A DNA stretch of 64,000 nucleotides from Cellulophaga sp. RHA19 (GTDB lineage: Bacteria > Bacteroidota > Bacteroidia > Flavobacteriales > Flavobacteriaceae). The notes under the pieces were generated by a model. It was given only the letters and a program-made list of their open reading frames with translations. It had not been told where the DNA came from and did not search any database. The stretch's first letter is position 1. Each line of letters opens with the position of its first letter. The stretch lies in the NCBI RefSeq assembly GCF_002813425.1, contig NZ_PHUL01000001.1:558001-622000 (forward strand). The letters are read 5' to 3'. The translations under genes and the position numbers were made by a program. Below, piece after piece: positions 19,320 through 27,821 of the stretch.

Positions 19320-19327
19320 TACATTTG
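19320..19327 (+). promoter_or_regulatory. Predicted promoter of the TetR gene
   Basis: TACATTTG is a perfect -7 element, 18 bases before the ATG at 19346. A TTG lies 17 bases upstream (19300-19302), near the expected -33 position. Confidence 0.5.
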
Positions 19328-19345
19328 CCTAAATAAAAATCTTAC

Positions 19346-19951
19346 ATGGGAAGAAAAAGTGTATCTGTACAAAGACGAAAAGAAATTATAAAAGCATTTT
19401 ACAAAGTTGCTAAAGACATAGGCCTAGAAAACACCTCTATTGCTAAGGTTGCAGAACATTTAAGCATAAGTAACGGCTTAATAATGCACTACTTTAAAAC
19501 CAAAGATGAGCTATTAATTGGCTTAAATGAGTTTATATTAGAACAGCACTTAAACATTGTACAAAATGACGAAAATGGAGAAATAAACTCAAAACAAAAA
19601 CTTGACAATCTAATAACGTCACTTTTTTCTAGAAACTGGAACAAATATTTTGATGATGGAGTTTTTTATAGTTGCTACGCTTTAATTTACAGGAAAAAAG
19701 ATTTTAACGAAAGCTTTAAAAGCTACCTACAAGCGCTACACACGGTTTTACACAAAAAACTAACAGAAGCAAAAGAGCACCAAATTATTACCAATACAAA
19801 CATTGATGAAATAACAGAGGTAATTTTTGCCTTAATAGATGGAGCTTACTATTATCTGGGACTTTTTAATGAAAAAACAGAAGATTACAAGCAAAAAGAA
19901 GCTATTTATATTAAGTATGCGTTAAATATACTAGAATTTAAAAACGAGTAA
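19346..19951 (+). CDS. TetR/AcrR-family transcriptional regulator
   Basis: This 201-residue regulator has an N-terminal TetR DNA-binding domain (about residues 10-60: helix-turn-helix TSIAKVAEHLSISNGLIMHYF, written here in part as SIAKVAEHLSIS and GLIMHYF) and a variable helical ligand domain. It is divergent from the phosphodiesterase-SusCD operon, with a 20-bp palindrome between them. The simplest reading is that it represses that operon until a substrate-derived ligand appears. The ligand is unknown. The palindrome is about 90 bases from its own start, so autoregulation is less certain. Confidence 0.92.
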   Translation: MGRKSVSVQRRKEIIKAFYKVAKDIGLENTSIAKVAEHLSISNGLIMHYFKTKDELLIGLNEFILEQHLNIVQNDENGEINSKQKLDNLITSLFSRNWNKYFDDGVFYSCYALIYRKKDFNESFKSYLQALHTVLHKKLTEAKEHQIITNTNIDEITEVIFALIDGAYYYLGLFNEKTEDYKQKEAIYIKYALNILEFKNE

Positions 19952-19955
19952 ACGT

Positions 19956-20183
19956 TTATTTAACAACCTTAACAATAGCGTAGAGCCCAATACAAGCCCA
20001 TACAGCGTTAACTACAACATTAGGAAAATCATTTAACGCAAAGCCATTAATAATTAAGCATACAGCACCTAATATATTTAAAATATGGTACACTTTAGAT
20101 TTAGATGATAGTTTACCTATGCTTAACAACAAGTAAGACACTACAAACAATAAGGCCCCGAGCCAACCTATTATAGAAAACAT
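19956..20183 (-). CDS. Small membrane protein, CBU_0592-like
   Basis: This 75-residue protein has three hydrophobic helices (about residues 3-20, 33-49 and 53-72). Its pattern GWLGALLFVVSYLLLS ... NILGAVCLIINGFAL ... AVWACIGLYAIVK matches small inner-membrane proteins annotated as the CBU_0592 family, whose function is unknown. It is convergent with the TetR gene, with a 4-base gap. Confidence 0.75.
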   Translation of the reverse strand: MFSIIGWLGALLFVVSYLLLSIGKLSSKSKVYHILNILGAVCLIINGFALNDFPNVVVNAVWACIGLYAIVKVVK

Positions 20184-20268
20184 AGATTTGTAATTTTAAG
20201 ACTGAAAAGATACAGGAAAAAACAAAACAACTATAAACTATATAATTGAAGAAACTATACAAAAGCAA

Positions 20269-20297
20269 AAAACCTCAACTATTTCTAGTTGAGGTTT
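20269..20297 (-). terminator. Terminator downstream of tRNA-Asn
   Basis: An 11-bp perfect stem (AAACCTCAACT / AGTTGAGGTTT) with a 6-base loop lies just past the 3' end of the tRNA. It is followed by a T-run on the minus strand. Confidence 0.85.
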
Positions 20298-20303
20298 GTT
20301 TTG

Positions 20304-20377
20304 CTCCCCCTCTTGGGCTCGAACCAAGGACCCTCTGATTAACAGTCAGATGCTCTAACCAACTGAGCTAAGGAGGA
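20304..20377 (-). tRNA. tRNA-Asn (anticodon GTT)
   Basis: The minus strand folds into a complete cloverleaf. The acceptor is TCCTCCT / AGGGGGA (one G-T pair), the D-arm GCTC...GAGC, and the anticodon arm TCTGA-CTGTTAA-TCAGA with anticodon GTT. The T-arm is CTTGG-TTCGAGC-CCAAG, with a discriminator G. CCA is not encoded. Confidence 0.97.
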
Positions 20378-20454
20378 ATGTTAGCAGACATAACGTCTGT
20401 AAGCGGGTGCAAATATAAAAGCTTTTTTAATATCTACAAAGCAAAAATAAAAAT

Positions 20455-21771
20455 TTATATAAATTTCTTTATAATATTCCAGATGTCGTTTCCAAAGACA
20501 ATTGCCATTAATCCCATAAGTATTACAAAACCAACAATTTGCCCTTTCTCTAACACTTTTTCACTTGGTGGACGTCCAGAAATAATTTCATATAATAAAA
20601 ACATAACGTGTCCGCCATCTAGTGCAGGAATAGGTAAAATGTTTAAAAAAGCCAACCATACAGAGAACATTGCCATAAAGTTCCAAATAAATGTCCAGTT
20701 CCACTGTTTTGGCATCATCTCTACAATTCCAATTGGGCCTTTTACTTGTTTGTAAGCTCCTGTTTTAGTGTTAAAAATAACTTTAAACGGCCTAATTTGT
20801 TTAGTTAGCACCTCAATTGTTTTGTTAAAGCCTTCTGGTATTGCTGCGCCAAAACTATAAGTATCTGTAACAAATAAATCTTCTCTATTTAACACAACTC
20901 CTATTGCCGCTTCCTCAGGAACCGTCATTCGTAATGTTTTTGGCTGTCCGTTACGTAAAACCTCTAACTCTATTTCCTTTTCAGGTGATTTTTTAATCAC
21001 TCCAACAAACTCATTCCAATACGAGGTCTTTTGTCCGTTAACAGCAACAATCTCATCTCCTTTAAGAACACCTGCTTTTTCGGCTACCATACCAGACACA
21101 ACACTATCAATGGTTGCTTTTTGTCTATAACTTAAAAAGTTTCTTCCTTGCGTACTAAAAACAGCCTCTTTACCTTCTGCACTTAACGGCACTGTAATTT
21201 CTTTACCGTCTCTTTTAACAGTAACCTCATCTCCTAAAATAATATCTAATACGGCATCTGTAAATTTTTTACTTTTTTTGCCATCTATAGCTAAAATTTT
21301 ATCTCCTGTTTTAAGTCCTAGTTGCTCACCAATAGAATCTATTAAAATTCCGTGCTTTAAATTATCTGCAGGTATATAAGTATCTCCGTTATTAAACAGT
21401 AACATTGTATAAATAAACCAAGCTAAAAAGAAGTTAACTGTTACACCACCCAACATTATAATTAAACGTTGCCAAGCCGGCTTGCTTCTAAATTCCCAAG
21501 GTTGTGGTTCACTCTTCATTTGCTCGGTATCCATACTTTCGTCTATCATACCGGCAATTTTAACATAACCACCTAAAGGCAGCCAGCCAATACCGTAAAC
21601 AGTATCACCTATCTTCTTTTTAAAAAGTGAAAATTTCACATCAAAAAACAAGTAAAACTTCTCTACTTTAGTTTTAAAATATTTGGCAGGAATAAAATGC
21701 CCCAGTTCATGCAAAATAACAAGCACTGATATAATTAATATGAACTGTACTATCTGAATAAATAATTCCAT
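20455..21771 (-). CDS. rseP: RIP metalloprotease RseP (site-2 protease)
   Basis: This intramembrane zinc protease cleaves membrane-bound substrates such as anti-sigma factors. The catalytic HELGH (H21-E22-x-x-H25) lies in the first membrane helix. Two PDZ domains follow in the periplasmic part (about 130-290), and the second metal-binding motif LNILPIPALDGGH lies near residue 390. I placed the start at the ATG at 21771 (MELFIQIVQF), as in homologues; the longer frame adds 13 non-conserved residues. The protein is about 438 residues, a normal length. Confidence 0.94.
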   Translation of the reverse strand: MELFIQIVQFILIISVLVILHELGHFIPAKYFKTKVEKFYLFFDVKFSLFKKKIGDTVYGIGWLPLGGYVKIAGMIDESMDTEQMKSEPQPWEFRSKPAWQRLIIMLGGVTVNFFLAWFIYTMLLFNNGDTYIPADNLKHGILIDSIGEQLGLKTGDKILAIDGKKSKKFTDAVLDIILGDEVTVKRDGKEITVPLSAEGKEAVFSTQGRNFLSYRQKATIDSVVSGMVAEKAGVLKGDEIVAVNGQKTSYWNEFVGVIKKSPEKEIELEVLRNGQPKTLRMTVPEEAAIGVVLNREDLFVTDTYSFGAAIPEGFNKTIEVLTKQIRPFKVIFNTKTGAYKQVKGPIGIVEMMPKQWNWTFIWNFMAMFSVWLAFLNILPIPALDGGHVMFLLYEIISGRPPSEKVLEKGQIVGFVILMGLMAIVFGNDIWNIIKKFI

Positions 21772-21924
21772 TAAATCTCTTTTAGTTTTTAAGAACGAAC
21801 AAAAGTACACTTTTACGGGTTCTTACAAAAAGATATACTTGCAATGACAGTATTTTTATGAATTATTTAATATGCTATTGTATTGATTATTACTTACACC
21901 TATTGTAAATTTGCACAAAAAAAT

Positions 21925-22596
21925 ATGGGCGCATTTTTTAGTAAATTTAAAGTTTTTGGCATTGTACTTTTAATAATATCTGCCGTAATAATTACGCTAT
22001 TTTACAATGCTTTAAAGCCAGAAGTAAAGCTTCCTATTTACCAACCTGCAGACTTTAACACAGAATTGGTAGACTCTACACTTTTACATAAAAAAAAGTA
22101 CCATACAGTTGCCAATTTTAAACTTACAAACCAAAACGGAGAAACTATTACTCAAGACAATTATGCCAATAAAATTTATGTAGCAGATTTCTTTTTTACC
22201 ACCTGCCTAACTATATGTCCTACTATGACAAAAAATATGGCAAAAATACAAGAGGTTATTAAAGACGATGAAGATGTTATGCTATTGTCACATTCTGTTA
22301 CTCCAGAGATAGATTCTGTTGCTCAACTAAAAAAATACGCTATTAAAAAAGGGGTTATAGATAGTAAATGGAATTTAGTAACTGGAGACAGAAAAGAAAT
22401 TTATGATCTTGCGCGCAAGTCTTATATGGCTGCAAAAACAGACCTTAACAACCCATACAGTATGGTGCATACAGAAAATTTTGTTTTAGTTGATAAAGAA
22501 AAACGTATTCGTGGCACTTATGATGGTACAAACCCTAAGGAAATTAAAGAGCTATTAGAGGATATCAAAATTTTAAAAGCATCATATAAAGAGTAA
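21925..22596 (+). CDS. SCO1/SenC-family copper chaperone/thioredoxin-like protein
   Basis: This membrane-anchored thioredoxin-fold protein helps build the copper centre of cytochrome c oxidase. One N-terminal helix (about residues 10-28) anchors the domain in the periplasm. The copper site is intact: C94-x3-C98 in FFTTCLTICPT and the distal His in MVHTENFVLVD near residue 185. The start was placed at the ATG at 21925 (MGAFFSKFK). The gene is divergent from rseP. No oxidase subunit is visible in this window. Confidence 0.93.
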   Translation: MGAFFSKFKVFGIVLLIISAVIITLFYNALKPEVKLPIYQPADFNTELVDSTLLHKKKYHTVANFKLTNQNGETITQDNYANKIYVADFFFTTCLTICPTMTKNMAKIQEVIKDDEDVMLLSHSVTPEIDSVAQLKKYAIKKGVIDSKWNLVTGDRKEIYDLARKSYMAAKTDLNNPYSMVHTENFVLVDKEKRIRGTYDGTNPKEIKELLEDIKILKASYKE

Positions 22597-22657
22597 TATT
22601 GATATTAAAGAATATAAAAAAAGCATTGTATAAGTCTGTTGTTTTGCTTTTTTCCCT

Positions 22658-22665
22658 TATTTTTG
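22658..22665 (+). promoter_or_regulatory. Predicted feoAB promoter (-7 element)
   Basis: TATTTTTG is a perfect -7 consensus, 29 bases before the feoA start, with a TTG 16 bases further upstream (22639-22641). I could not recognise a convincing Fur box. Confidence 0.45.
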
Positions 22666-22694
22666 CTCTTACTTAAAATCAATCTAAATAAAAA

Positions 22695-22925
22695 TTGAGC
22701 ACTACTGTAGCACAACTAAAAAAAGGGCAAAGAGGAATTATTAAAGATTTCTCTGAAGACACCTTACCAATAAAACTCTTAGAAATGGGATGTTTGCCAG
22801 GTAACGTTGTAGAACTTATACAGATTGCTCCTCTAAAAGACCCTATTTACATTAACGTAAATGGCTCACATATAGCGATAAGAAAATCTACTGCTACCTT
22901 AATAGAAGTAGATTTAATTGAATGA
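22695..22925 (+). CDS. feoA: FeoA domain protein of ferrous iron uptake
   Basis: This 76-residue SH3-like FeoA protein stimulates FeoB during Fe(II) import. The family pattern is clear: TVAQLKKGQRGIIKDF, KLLEMGCLPGNVVEL, then DPIYINVNGSHIAIRKSTA. A stop codon lies 4-6 bases upstream of the first codon in frame, and the first ATG is internal, at residue 32. The start must therefore be the TTG at 22695. feoB follows after 12 bases, so the pair is one operon. Confidence 0.92.
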   Translation: MSTTVAQLKKGQRGIIKDFSEDTLPIKLLEMGCLPGNVVELIQIAPLKDPIYINVNGSHIAIRKSTATLIEVDLIE

Positions 22926-22937
22926 ATGTAATTGAGT

Positions 22938-25163
22938 ATGAGCAAAAATATTAATGTAGCCTTAATTGGAAATCCTAACACCGGAAAAACATCTGTTTTT
23001 AATCAGCTTACAGGGTTAAAACAAAAAGTTGGTAACTACCCAGGTATTACTGTAGAAAAAAAAGAGGGTATTTGTAAATTACCTCGTGGTGTAAAGGCAC
23101 ATATAATAGATTTACCAGGAACATATAGTTTAAATACTACTTCTTTAGATGAAAGTGTTGTTGTTGAATTGCTTTTAAATAAAAACGACAAAGATTTTCC
23201 AGATGTTGCCGTAGTTGTAACTGACGTAGAAAACCTAAAAAGAAACTTACTTTTATTTACACAAATAAAAGATCTTAAAATACCTGCCATTTTAGTTATT
23301 AATATGGCAGACCGTATGGCTAGAAAAGGTATTACATTAGACATACCTTTACTAGAAGAAAAATTAAACACAAAAATTGCACTTGTTAGTACTAGAAAAG
23401 GTGTTGGTATAGACAATTTAAAAGAATTAATTGCAGACTACAAAAACCTATCTACAAAGTCTAACATAGATACAACTACAATTGCTCCTGAATATTTTAA
23501 CAAACTTAGAGCAGCATTCCCCAAAGAAGATGTATACAAGCTTTGGCTGGTTATTACACAAGATGTAAATTTTATGCCTATAGAGAAAAAACGCATTAAA
23601 GATGTTACTTCTTTCTCTATTAAATCTAATACAGAGCTTAAAAAGCTTCAACACAGAGAAACTGTTTTAAGGTATCAGTTTATAAATAATATTTTAAAAG
23701 AAACATATAAGGTAGACCTAACAGTTGCAAAAGGTTTTAGAGCTACTTTAGACAAAATTTTAACGCATAAAGTCTATGGCTACTTAATATTCTTTTTAAT
23801 ACTATTAGTTATTTTTCAAGCAATTTACGAGTGGAGTAGCTACCCAATGGATTTTATAGACGAGTCTTTTGCGCAAATGAGCGAATGGACAAAAATGACG
23901 CTACCTGCAGGGGATTTTACCAACCTTTTAGCAGAAGGCATTATAGCCGGCATAGGTGGTGTTGTAATTTTTATACCACAAATTGCTTTTCTATTCTTAT
24001 TTATATCTCTGCTTGAAGAAAGTGGATATATGAGTAGAGTTGTGTTTTTAATGGATAAGCTTATGCGCCCATTTGGACTAAGCGGTAAGTCTGTAGTTCC
24101 TTTAATTTCTGGTACTGCTTGTGCTATACCAGCGGTTATGGCAACAAGAACTATTGAAAACTGGAAAGAACGCTTAATAACCATTCTTGTAACACCATTT
24201 ACAACCTGTTCTGCACGTTTACCCGTATACTTAATAATTATTGCCTTAGTTATACCAGATGGCACATTTTTAGGCCTTAGTTATCGCGCACTAACCTTAA
24301 TGCTATTGTACCTATTAGGCTTTGGAATGTCTATTTTCTCTGCAATGGTTTTACATAAAATATTACAAATTAAAAGTAGAACATTTTTTGTTATAGAAAT
24401 GCCTAACTACAAACTTCCGCTGTTTAAAAATGTAGCTTATACTGTTTGGGAAAAAACAAAAAGTTTTGTGTATGGTGCTGGTAAAATAATTTTAGCAATC
24501 TCTGTTATCTTATGGGTTTTAGGATCATATGGCTTATCTGACAATTTTAAAAACGCAGAAGAAATTGTTAAAAACAGAATAAATACGGTTGGCTATTCTG
24601 AATTTAACCAAGACCACATTAGTGACGAAATAGCAATTTACACAGGTGAGCTTTTTACCAATTACCCAACGTTAGAGGGTAACGCTATTAAAGATTCTAT
24701 AGCTACACGCACTGCTGCATTAAAATTAAAAGCTGAGAACGAGGAAATAGCTAGTTTTAAATTAGAACATTCTTTTATTGGCTATGCTGGTAAAGCAATA
24801 GAACCTATTGTAAAACCTTTGGGTTACGACTGGAAAATTGGTATTGCGGTAATAACATCGTTTGCAGCACGAGAGGTCTTTGTTGGCACATTAGCAACTA
24901 TTTACAGTGTTGGTAATGACGAAGAAGAAACTATTAAAAACCGAATGGCAGCAGAGGTAAACCCTTGGAATAATAAGCCTTTATTTAATTTAGCGTCTGG
25001 AGTATCTCTATTGTTGTTTTACGCCTTTGCAATGCAATGTATGAGCACCTTAGCTATTGTAAAAAGAGAAACTAATAGCTGGAAATGGCCTGCAGCACAA
25101 CTAGTTTTTATGAGTGGCTTTGCATACATAGTAGCACTTATTGCATATCAACTTTTAAAATAA
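22938..25163 (+). CDS. feoB: Ferrous iron transporter FeoB
   Basis: This GTPase-permease imports Fe(II) across the inner membrane. The N-terminal G domain has the P-loop GNPNTGKTS (near residue 10), the switch I segment VGNYPGITVEKK, and DLPGTYSL; NMAD takes the place of the usual NKxD. The membrane part (about 275-740) has the two Gate motifs, SGTACAIPAVMATR and FAAREVFVGTLATIYSVG (18 residues each or fewer). I placed the start at the ATG at 22938 rather than the TTG two codons earlier. The length of about 741 residues is normal. Its stop nearly touches the stop of the convergent restriction-type gene. Confidence 0.96.
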   Translation: MSKNINVALIGNPNTGKTSVFNQLTGLKQKVGNYPGITVEKKEGICKLPRGVKAHIIDLPGTYSLNTTSLDESVVVELLLNKNDKDFPDVAVVVTDVENLKRNLLLFTQIKDLKIPAILVINMADRMARKGITLDIPLLEEKLNTKIALVSTRKGVGIDNLKELIADYKNLSTKSNIDTTTIAPEYFNKLRAAFPKEDVYKLWLVITQDVNFMPIEKKRIKDVTSFSIKSNTELKKLQHRETVLRYQFINNILKETYKVDLTVAKGFRATLDKILTHKVYGYLIFFLILLVIFQAIYEWSSYPMDFIDESFAQMSEWTKMTLPAGDFTNLLAEGIIAGIGGVVIFIPQIAFLFLFISLLEESGYMSRVVFLMDKLMRPFGLSGKSVVPLISGTACAIPAVMATRTIENWKERLITILVTPFTTCSARLPVYLIIIALVIPDGTFLGLSYRALTLMLLYLLGFGMSIFSAMVLHKILQIKSRTFFVIEMPNYKLPLFKNVAYTVWEKTKSFVYGAGKIILAISVILWVLGSYGLSDNFKNAEEIVKNRINTVGYSEFNQDHISDEIAIYTGELFTNYPTLEGNAIKDSIATRTAALKLKAENEEIASFKLEHSFIGYAGKAIEPIVKPLGYDWKIGIAVITSFAAREVFVGTLATIYSVGNDEEETIKNRMAAEVNPWNNKPLFNLASGVSLLLFYAFAMQCMSTLAIVKRETNSWKWPAAQLVFMSGFAYIVALIAYQLLK

Positions 25164-25164
25164 G

Positions 25165-25818
25165 CTACGCAAACCTATAACTAAAACTACCATCTTTTTT
25201 TTCTATTATAAAAATGATTGTAGCCTTAACGTTTAAGTAGTTTATAAAGTTATTTTTTTCTTTTAATTGATGAATAAAACTTTGGTAAACCATAGATTTA
25301 TAATCCCAAGAACATCGTAATTCTAACGCTCTTTTGTGTTCCTTAAAAGAATGATGCACTATAAATAACCTGTTTTGCAAATGACTACGCTTACCTACAC
25401 TTTGCTTGTTATAGTAAAAGTTTACAATTTTTTCTGGATGCTCTAAACTAAAACTACTACGTAACTCTTTTGGCACAACTGTTCCTTTAACGTCAAAACG
25501 CAATGCAGAATTATTATAAAACTCCACATCATACTCTTGATCTCTGCTATTTGGGTTTCTGGTTACATTATTATTTGCATAAAACAAATACTCATCACAC
25601 CTAGAACACTGCCATAAAAACCATCGTCTTTTAAAATAGTTTTTATCATCTGTAGTTAAACTATTAATATCTTTTTCTAAAGAGCTGAGTGTTTTACATC
25701 TAAAAAGGTTTACTTTTTTATCTGTAGTATTGTTTTGCACTTTTCCCCATTGCAATGGTATTTCTGGAGCTAGTTTTTGCAATTCTCTACTAAGCGTATC
25801 AAACTCTAATGCGTTCAT
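25165..25818 (-). CDS. Putative type II restriction endonuclease (PD-(D/E)XK-like), partner of the cytosine methylase
   Basis: I recognise no named family for this 217-residue protein. It has a candidate nuclease site: D97 (EYDVEF), then D109-x-K111 in LRFDVKGT, a spacing like PD-(D/E)XK enzymes. A C71-x-x-C74 pair (WQCSRCDEYLFY) comes just before it and might be structural. It lies 56 bases downstream of a DNA cytosine-5 methylase on the same strand, the classic layout of a type II restriction-modification pair. Function is therefore inferred from motif plus position. It could instead be an unrelated nuclease or a DNA-binding accessory protein. The recognition site is unknown. Confidence 0.55.
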   Translation of the reverse strand: MNALEFDTLSRELQKLAPEIPLQWGKVQNNTTDKKVNLFRCKTLSSLEKDINSLTTDDKNYFKRRWFLWQCSRCDEYLFYANNNVTRNPNSRDQEYDVEFYNNSALRFDVKGTVVPKELRSSFSLEHPEKIVNFYYNKQSVGKRSHLQNRLFIVHHSFKEHKRALELRCSWDYKSMVYQSFIHQLKEKNNFINYLNVKATIIFIIEKKDGSFSYRFA

Positions 25819-25874
25819 AATGGTATCTTTTAAAATGAAAACGCAATGCTAGAATATGTTTTTTATATCTAAAC

Positions 25875-27119
25875 TTACACTCCTAAGGTTTCTCTAACCG
25901 CTAAAGCAATTGCTTTTGCTAATAAAGGCGGTACAGCGTTTCCTATTTGCACCATTTGTTTTCCTTTTGCTCCTTTAAAAATAAAATCGTCCGGAAAAGA
26001 TTGTAGTCTAGCCATTTCGCGTACGGTAATAACTCTAGACTCTATTGGATGTATATTTACACCACCGTGGTTTTCTTTTATAGTACAGCTAGCTTCATTC
26101 CAAGGGCATTTTTTCCAAGAATCCGAATAATTATCATACAAACTTTTACCCTCTGGCACTTTACCCAAGCGCTCTTTCATAGCATCACTATGCTTTGCTC
26201 TAACGTGATTAAAACTAGCGTCGTCTTTCAACTTTACCAAATCCTCTATTGCCTCTTTAGTGGTAATGTAATTTTCTGGTGACAATAATGGTTTAGGGTG
26301 TAAATTCTTTTTCCCTATTCGGTTAGCCACAAAAATTATACGTTCTCTTTTTTGAGGCACGTAATAATTAGCTGCATTTAACACAGTAACATTTACCTCA
26401 TAACCTAGGTTAGCAATATCTTCTTTTATTTTATCTTCTACTTTGCCCTTTAGCATAGATCGTAAACCTTTTACGTTTTCGGCTACTATAAACTGGGGCT
26501 GTAACTCTTCAATAATTTGCAACATATCTTTATACAAAGAATTGCGCTCATCCTCTACTATACGACTACCAGACATACTAAACCCCTGACAAGGAAATCC
26601 GCCAGACAAAACAGTTAATGACTCACCATTAAGCGAATCTTTAACTGTATTTATAAATTCATCCTTAACACTCCTTTCTGTAATATCTCCTAAAATATGT
26701 GGGTGCTTAAAGTTTTCTCGGTATGTCATACCTGCCTCCTTAAACCAATCTAAACCGCCAACCTGTGTAAAACCAGCCATTTCAAAACCTTTTGCCATAC
26801 CACCTGCGCCACAAAACAAATCTGCAGAAGTAAGTTTGGTTTTAGAAGGTTTCTCCCAATTTTTAGATATATCTGTCCAGTTTACAACATCAGTCTTTAT
26901 AGATTTAGAGGCCTTTTTAAGCGACTCTTTATTTGGAGAAATAGTTAGTGCATCACTCTTTTTAAAAACAGCTACATCTTTAGGACTTAAATAATGTACA
27001 CCAAAAGTTTTTGTAGATTTAAGAGCACCAGAATGTATGTGTTTCCTAATTATTTTTTGAGAAACACCTAACTGTAACGCTACATCTTCAATACGTAAAA
27101 ATTGCTCTTTAACCGCCAT
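25875..27119 (-). CDS. DNA (cytosine-5) methyltransferase with N-terminal helix-turn-helix
   Basis: This enzyme methylates C5 of cytosine in a specific DNA site. Residues about 97-414 carry the ordered C5 motifs: I (DLFCGAGGM, 100-108), IV with catalytic C177 (GGFPCQGFS), VI (ENVKGL, 214-219), VIII (QKRER, 256-260), IX (REMARLQSFPDDF, 367-379) and X (QIGNAVPP, 391-398). The first 55 residues form a MerR/excisionase-type helix-turn-helix (RIEDVALQLGVSQKIIRKHI), joined by a linker. The target-recognition region between VIII and IX is short. It is upstream of a putative nuclease, suggesting a restriction-modification pair. The extra DNA-binding domain could let the methylase repress its own operon, which is an inference. 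Confidence 0.93.
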   Translation of the reverse strand: MAVKEQFLRIEDVALQLGVSQKIIRKHIHSGALKSTKTFGVHYLSPKDVAVFKKSDALTISPNKESLKKASKSIKTDVVNWTDISKNWEKPSKTKLTSADLFCGAGGMAKGFEMAGFTQVGGLDWFKEAGMTYRENFKHPHILGDITERSVKDEFINTVKDSLNGESLTVLSGGFPCQGFSMSGSRIVEDERNSLYKDMLQIIEELQPQFIVAENVKGLRSMLKGKVEDKIKEDIANLGYEVNVTVLNAANYYVPQKRERIIFVANRIGKKNLHPKPLLSPENYITTKEAIEDLVKLKDDASFNHVRAKHSDAMKERLGKVPEGKSLYDNYSDSWKKCPWNEASCTIKENHGGVNIHPIESRVITVREMARLQSFPDDFIFKGAKGKQMVQIGNAVPPLLAKAIALAVRETLGV

Positions 27120-27127
27120 ATAGTTAA

Positions 27128-27775
27128 TTACTCTCCTAATTCTGTAATTTTCTTTTCGTATAAATTTTTACTTTCAATAACAGCAACATTTAACTCTTGC
27201 ATAATGCCTTCTACTCTACTTTCTATACTCTCCATTTGGCTATTTATATTATCAAAAGAGTTTAGAGCAGCTGCCACCTCTAGTGCTTTTACAACCTCCA
27301 CAGCATCTCCGTGCAACAATCTTAATTTTGCAATTGCTTTAGAGGTATTTGCTAATGTGCCATTGTATTTTGTTTTTGCTTTATTAATGGCTTTTAAAAG
27401 TGTTTTTCTGCTTTGCTCGTCACTTAAGCTATTGGTTTGGGTTTCCATAGCTGTAAACAAATTAGAGGCTTTAGTTTTTAAATCCTCATACTCCTTATTT
27501 AAATTTTCTACACGCTTATTAACCTTTTCCCAGTCACCGTATACTTTAGCAAACTCTTTATCCTCATTTTTAGCATCCTCTAGGGCACCTTTTAAAGCAC
27601 TTAAAGATGTTAAACCTTTGGTTACGTTTTTGTTTGCTGTAATTTTTTTCTTTTCAAAAGAAGCTACTTGAGATTTAAACTTCTCTTTTAATCTAATTAG
27701 ATCTTCTGGACTTTTGTTTTTCCAACAAGATGATAAGGTTAATAAAATAACCAATAAAGCAATACTCTTTTTCAT
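27128..27775 (-). CDS. Coiled-coil lipoprotein of unknown function
   Basis: This 215-residue protein has a lipobox at C17 (LLTLSSC), so it is lipid-anchored in the envelope. Almost all of the rest is charged helix with heptad-like spacing (VEKVNKRVENLNKEYEDLKTK-type segments), predicting a long coiled coil. I recognise no family. It ends 9 bases before the methylase starts on the same strand, so it might be cotranscribed with the restriction-modification pair by chance of position. Nothing in its sequence links it to DNA. Confidence 0.7.
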   Translation of the reverse strand: MKKSIALLVILLTLSSCWKNKSPEDLIRLKEKFKSQVASFEKKKITANKNVTKGLTSLSALKGALEDAKNEDKEFAKVYGDWEKVNKRVENLNKEYEDLKTKASNLFTAMETQTNSLSDEQSRKTLLKAINKAKTKYNGTLANTSKAIAKLRLLHGDAVEVVKALEVAAALNSFDNINSQMESIESRVEGIMQELNVAVIESKNLYEKKITELGE

Positions 27776-27821
27776 ATGTTAATTTAGTTAATGGTGGTGT
27801 AAAAATAGAAAAATTAAACCA

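Noticed and set aside
20378..20755. A plus-strand frame between tRNA-Asn and rseP
   Set aside because: It is antisense to the end of rseP and has no family likeness.
22597..22694. A Fur box upstream of feoA
   Set aside because: The region is AT-rich, but no 19-bp palindrome close to the Fur consensus was found by eye.
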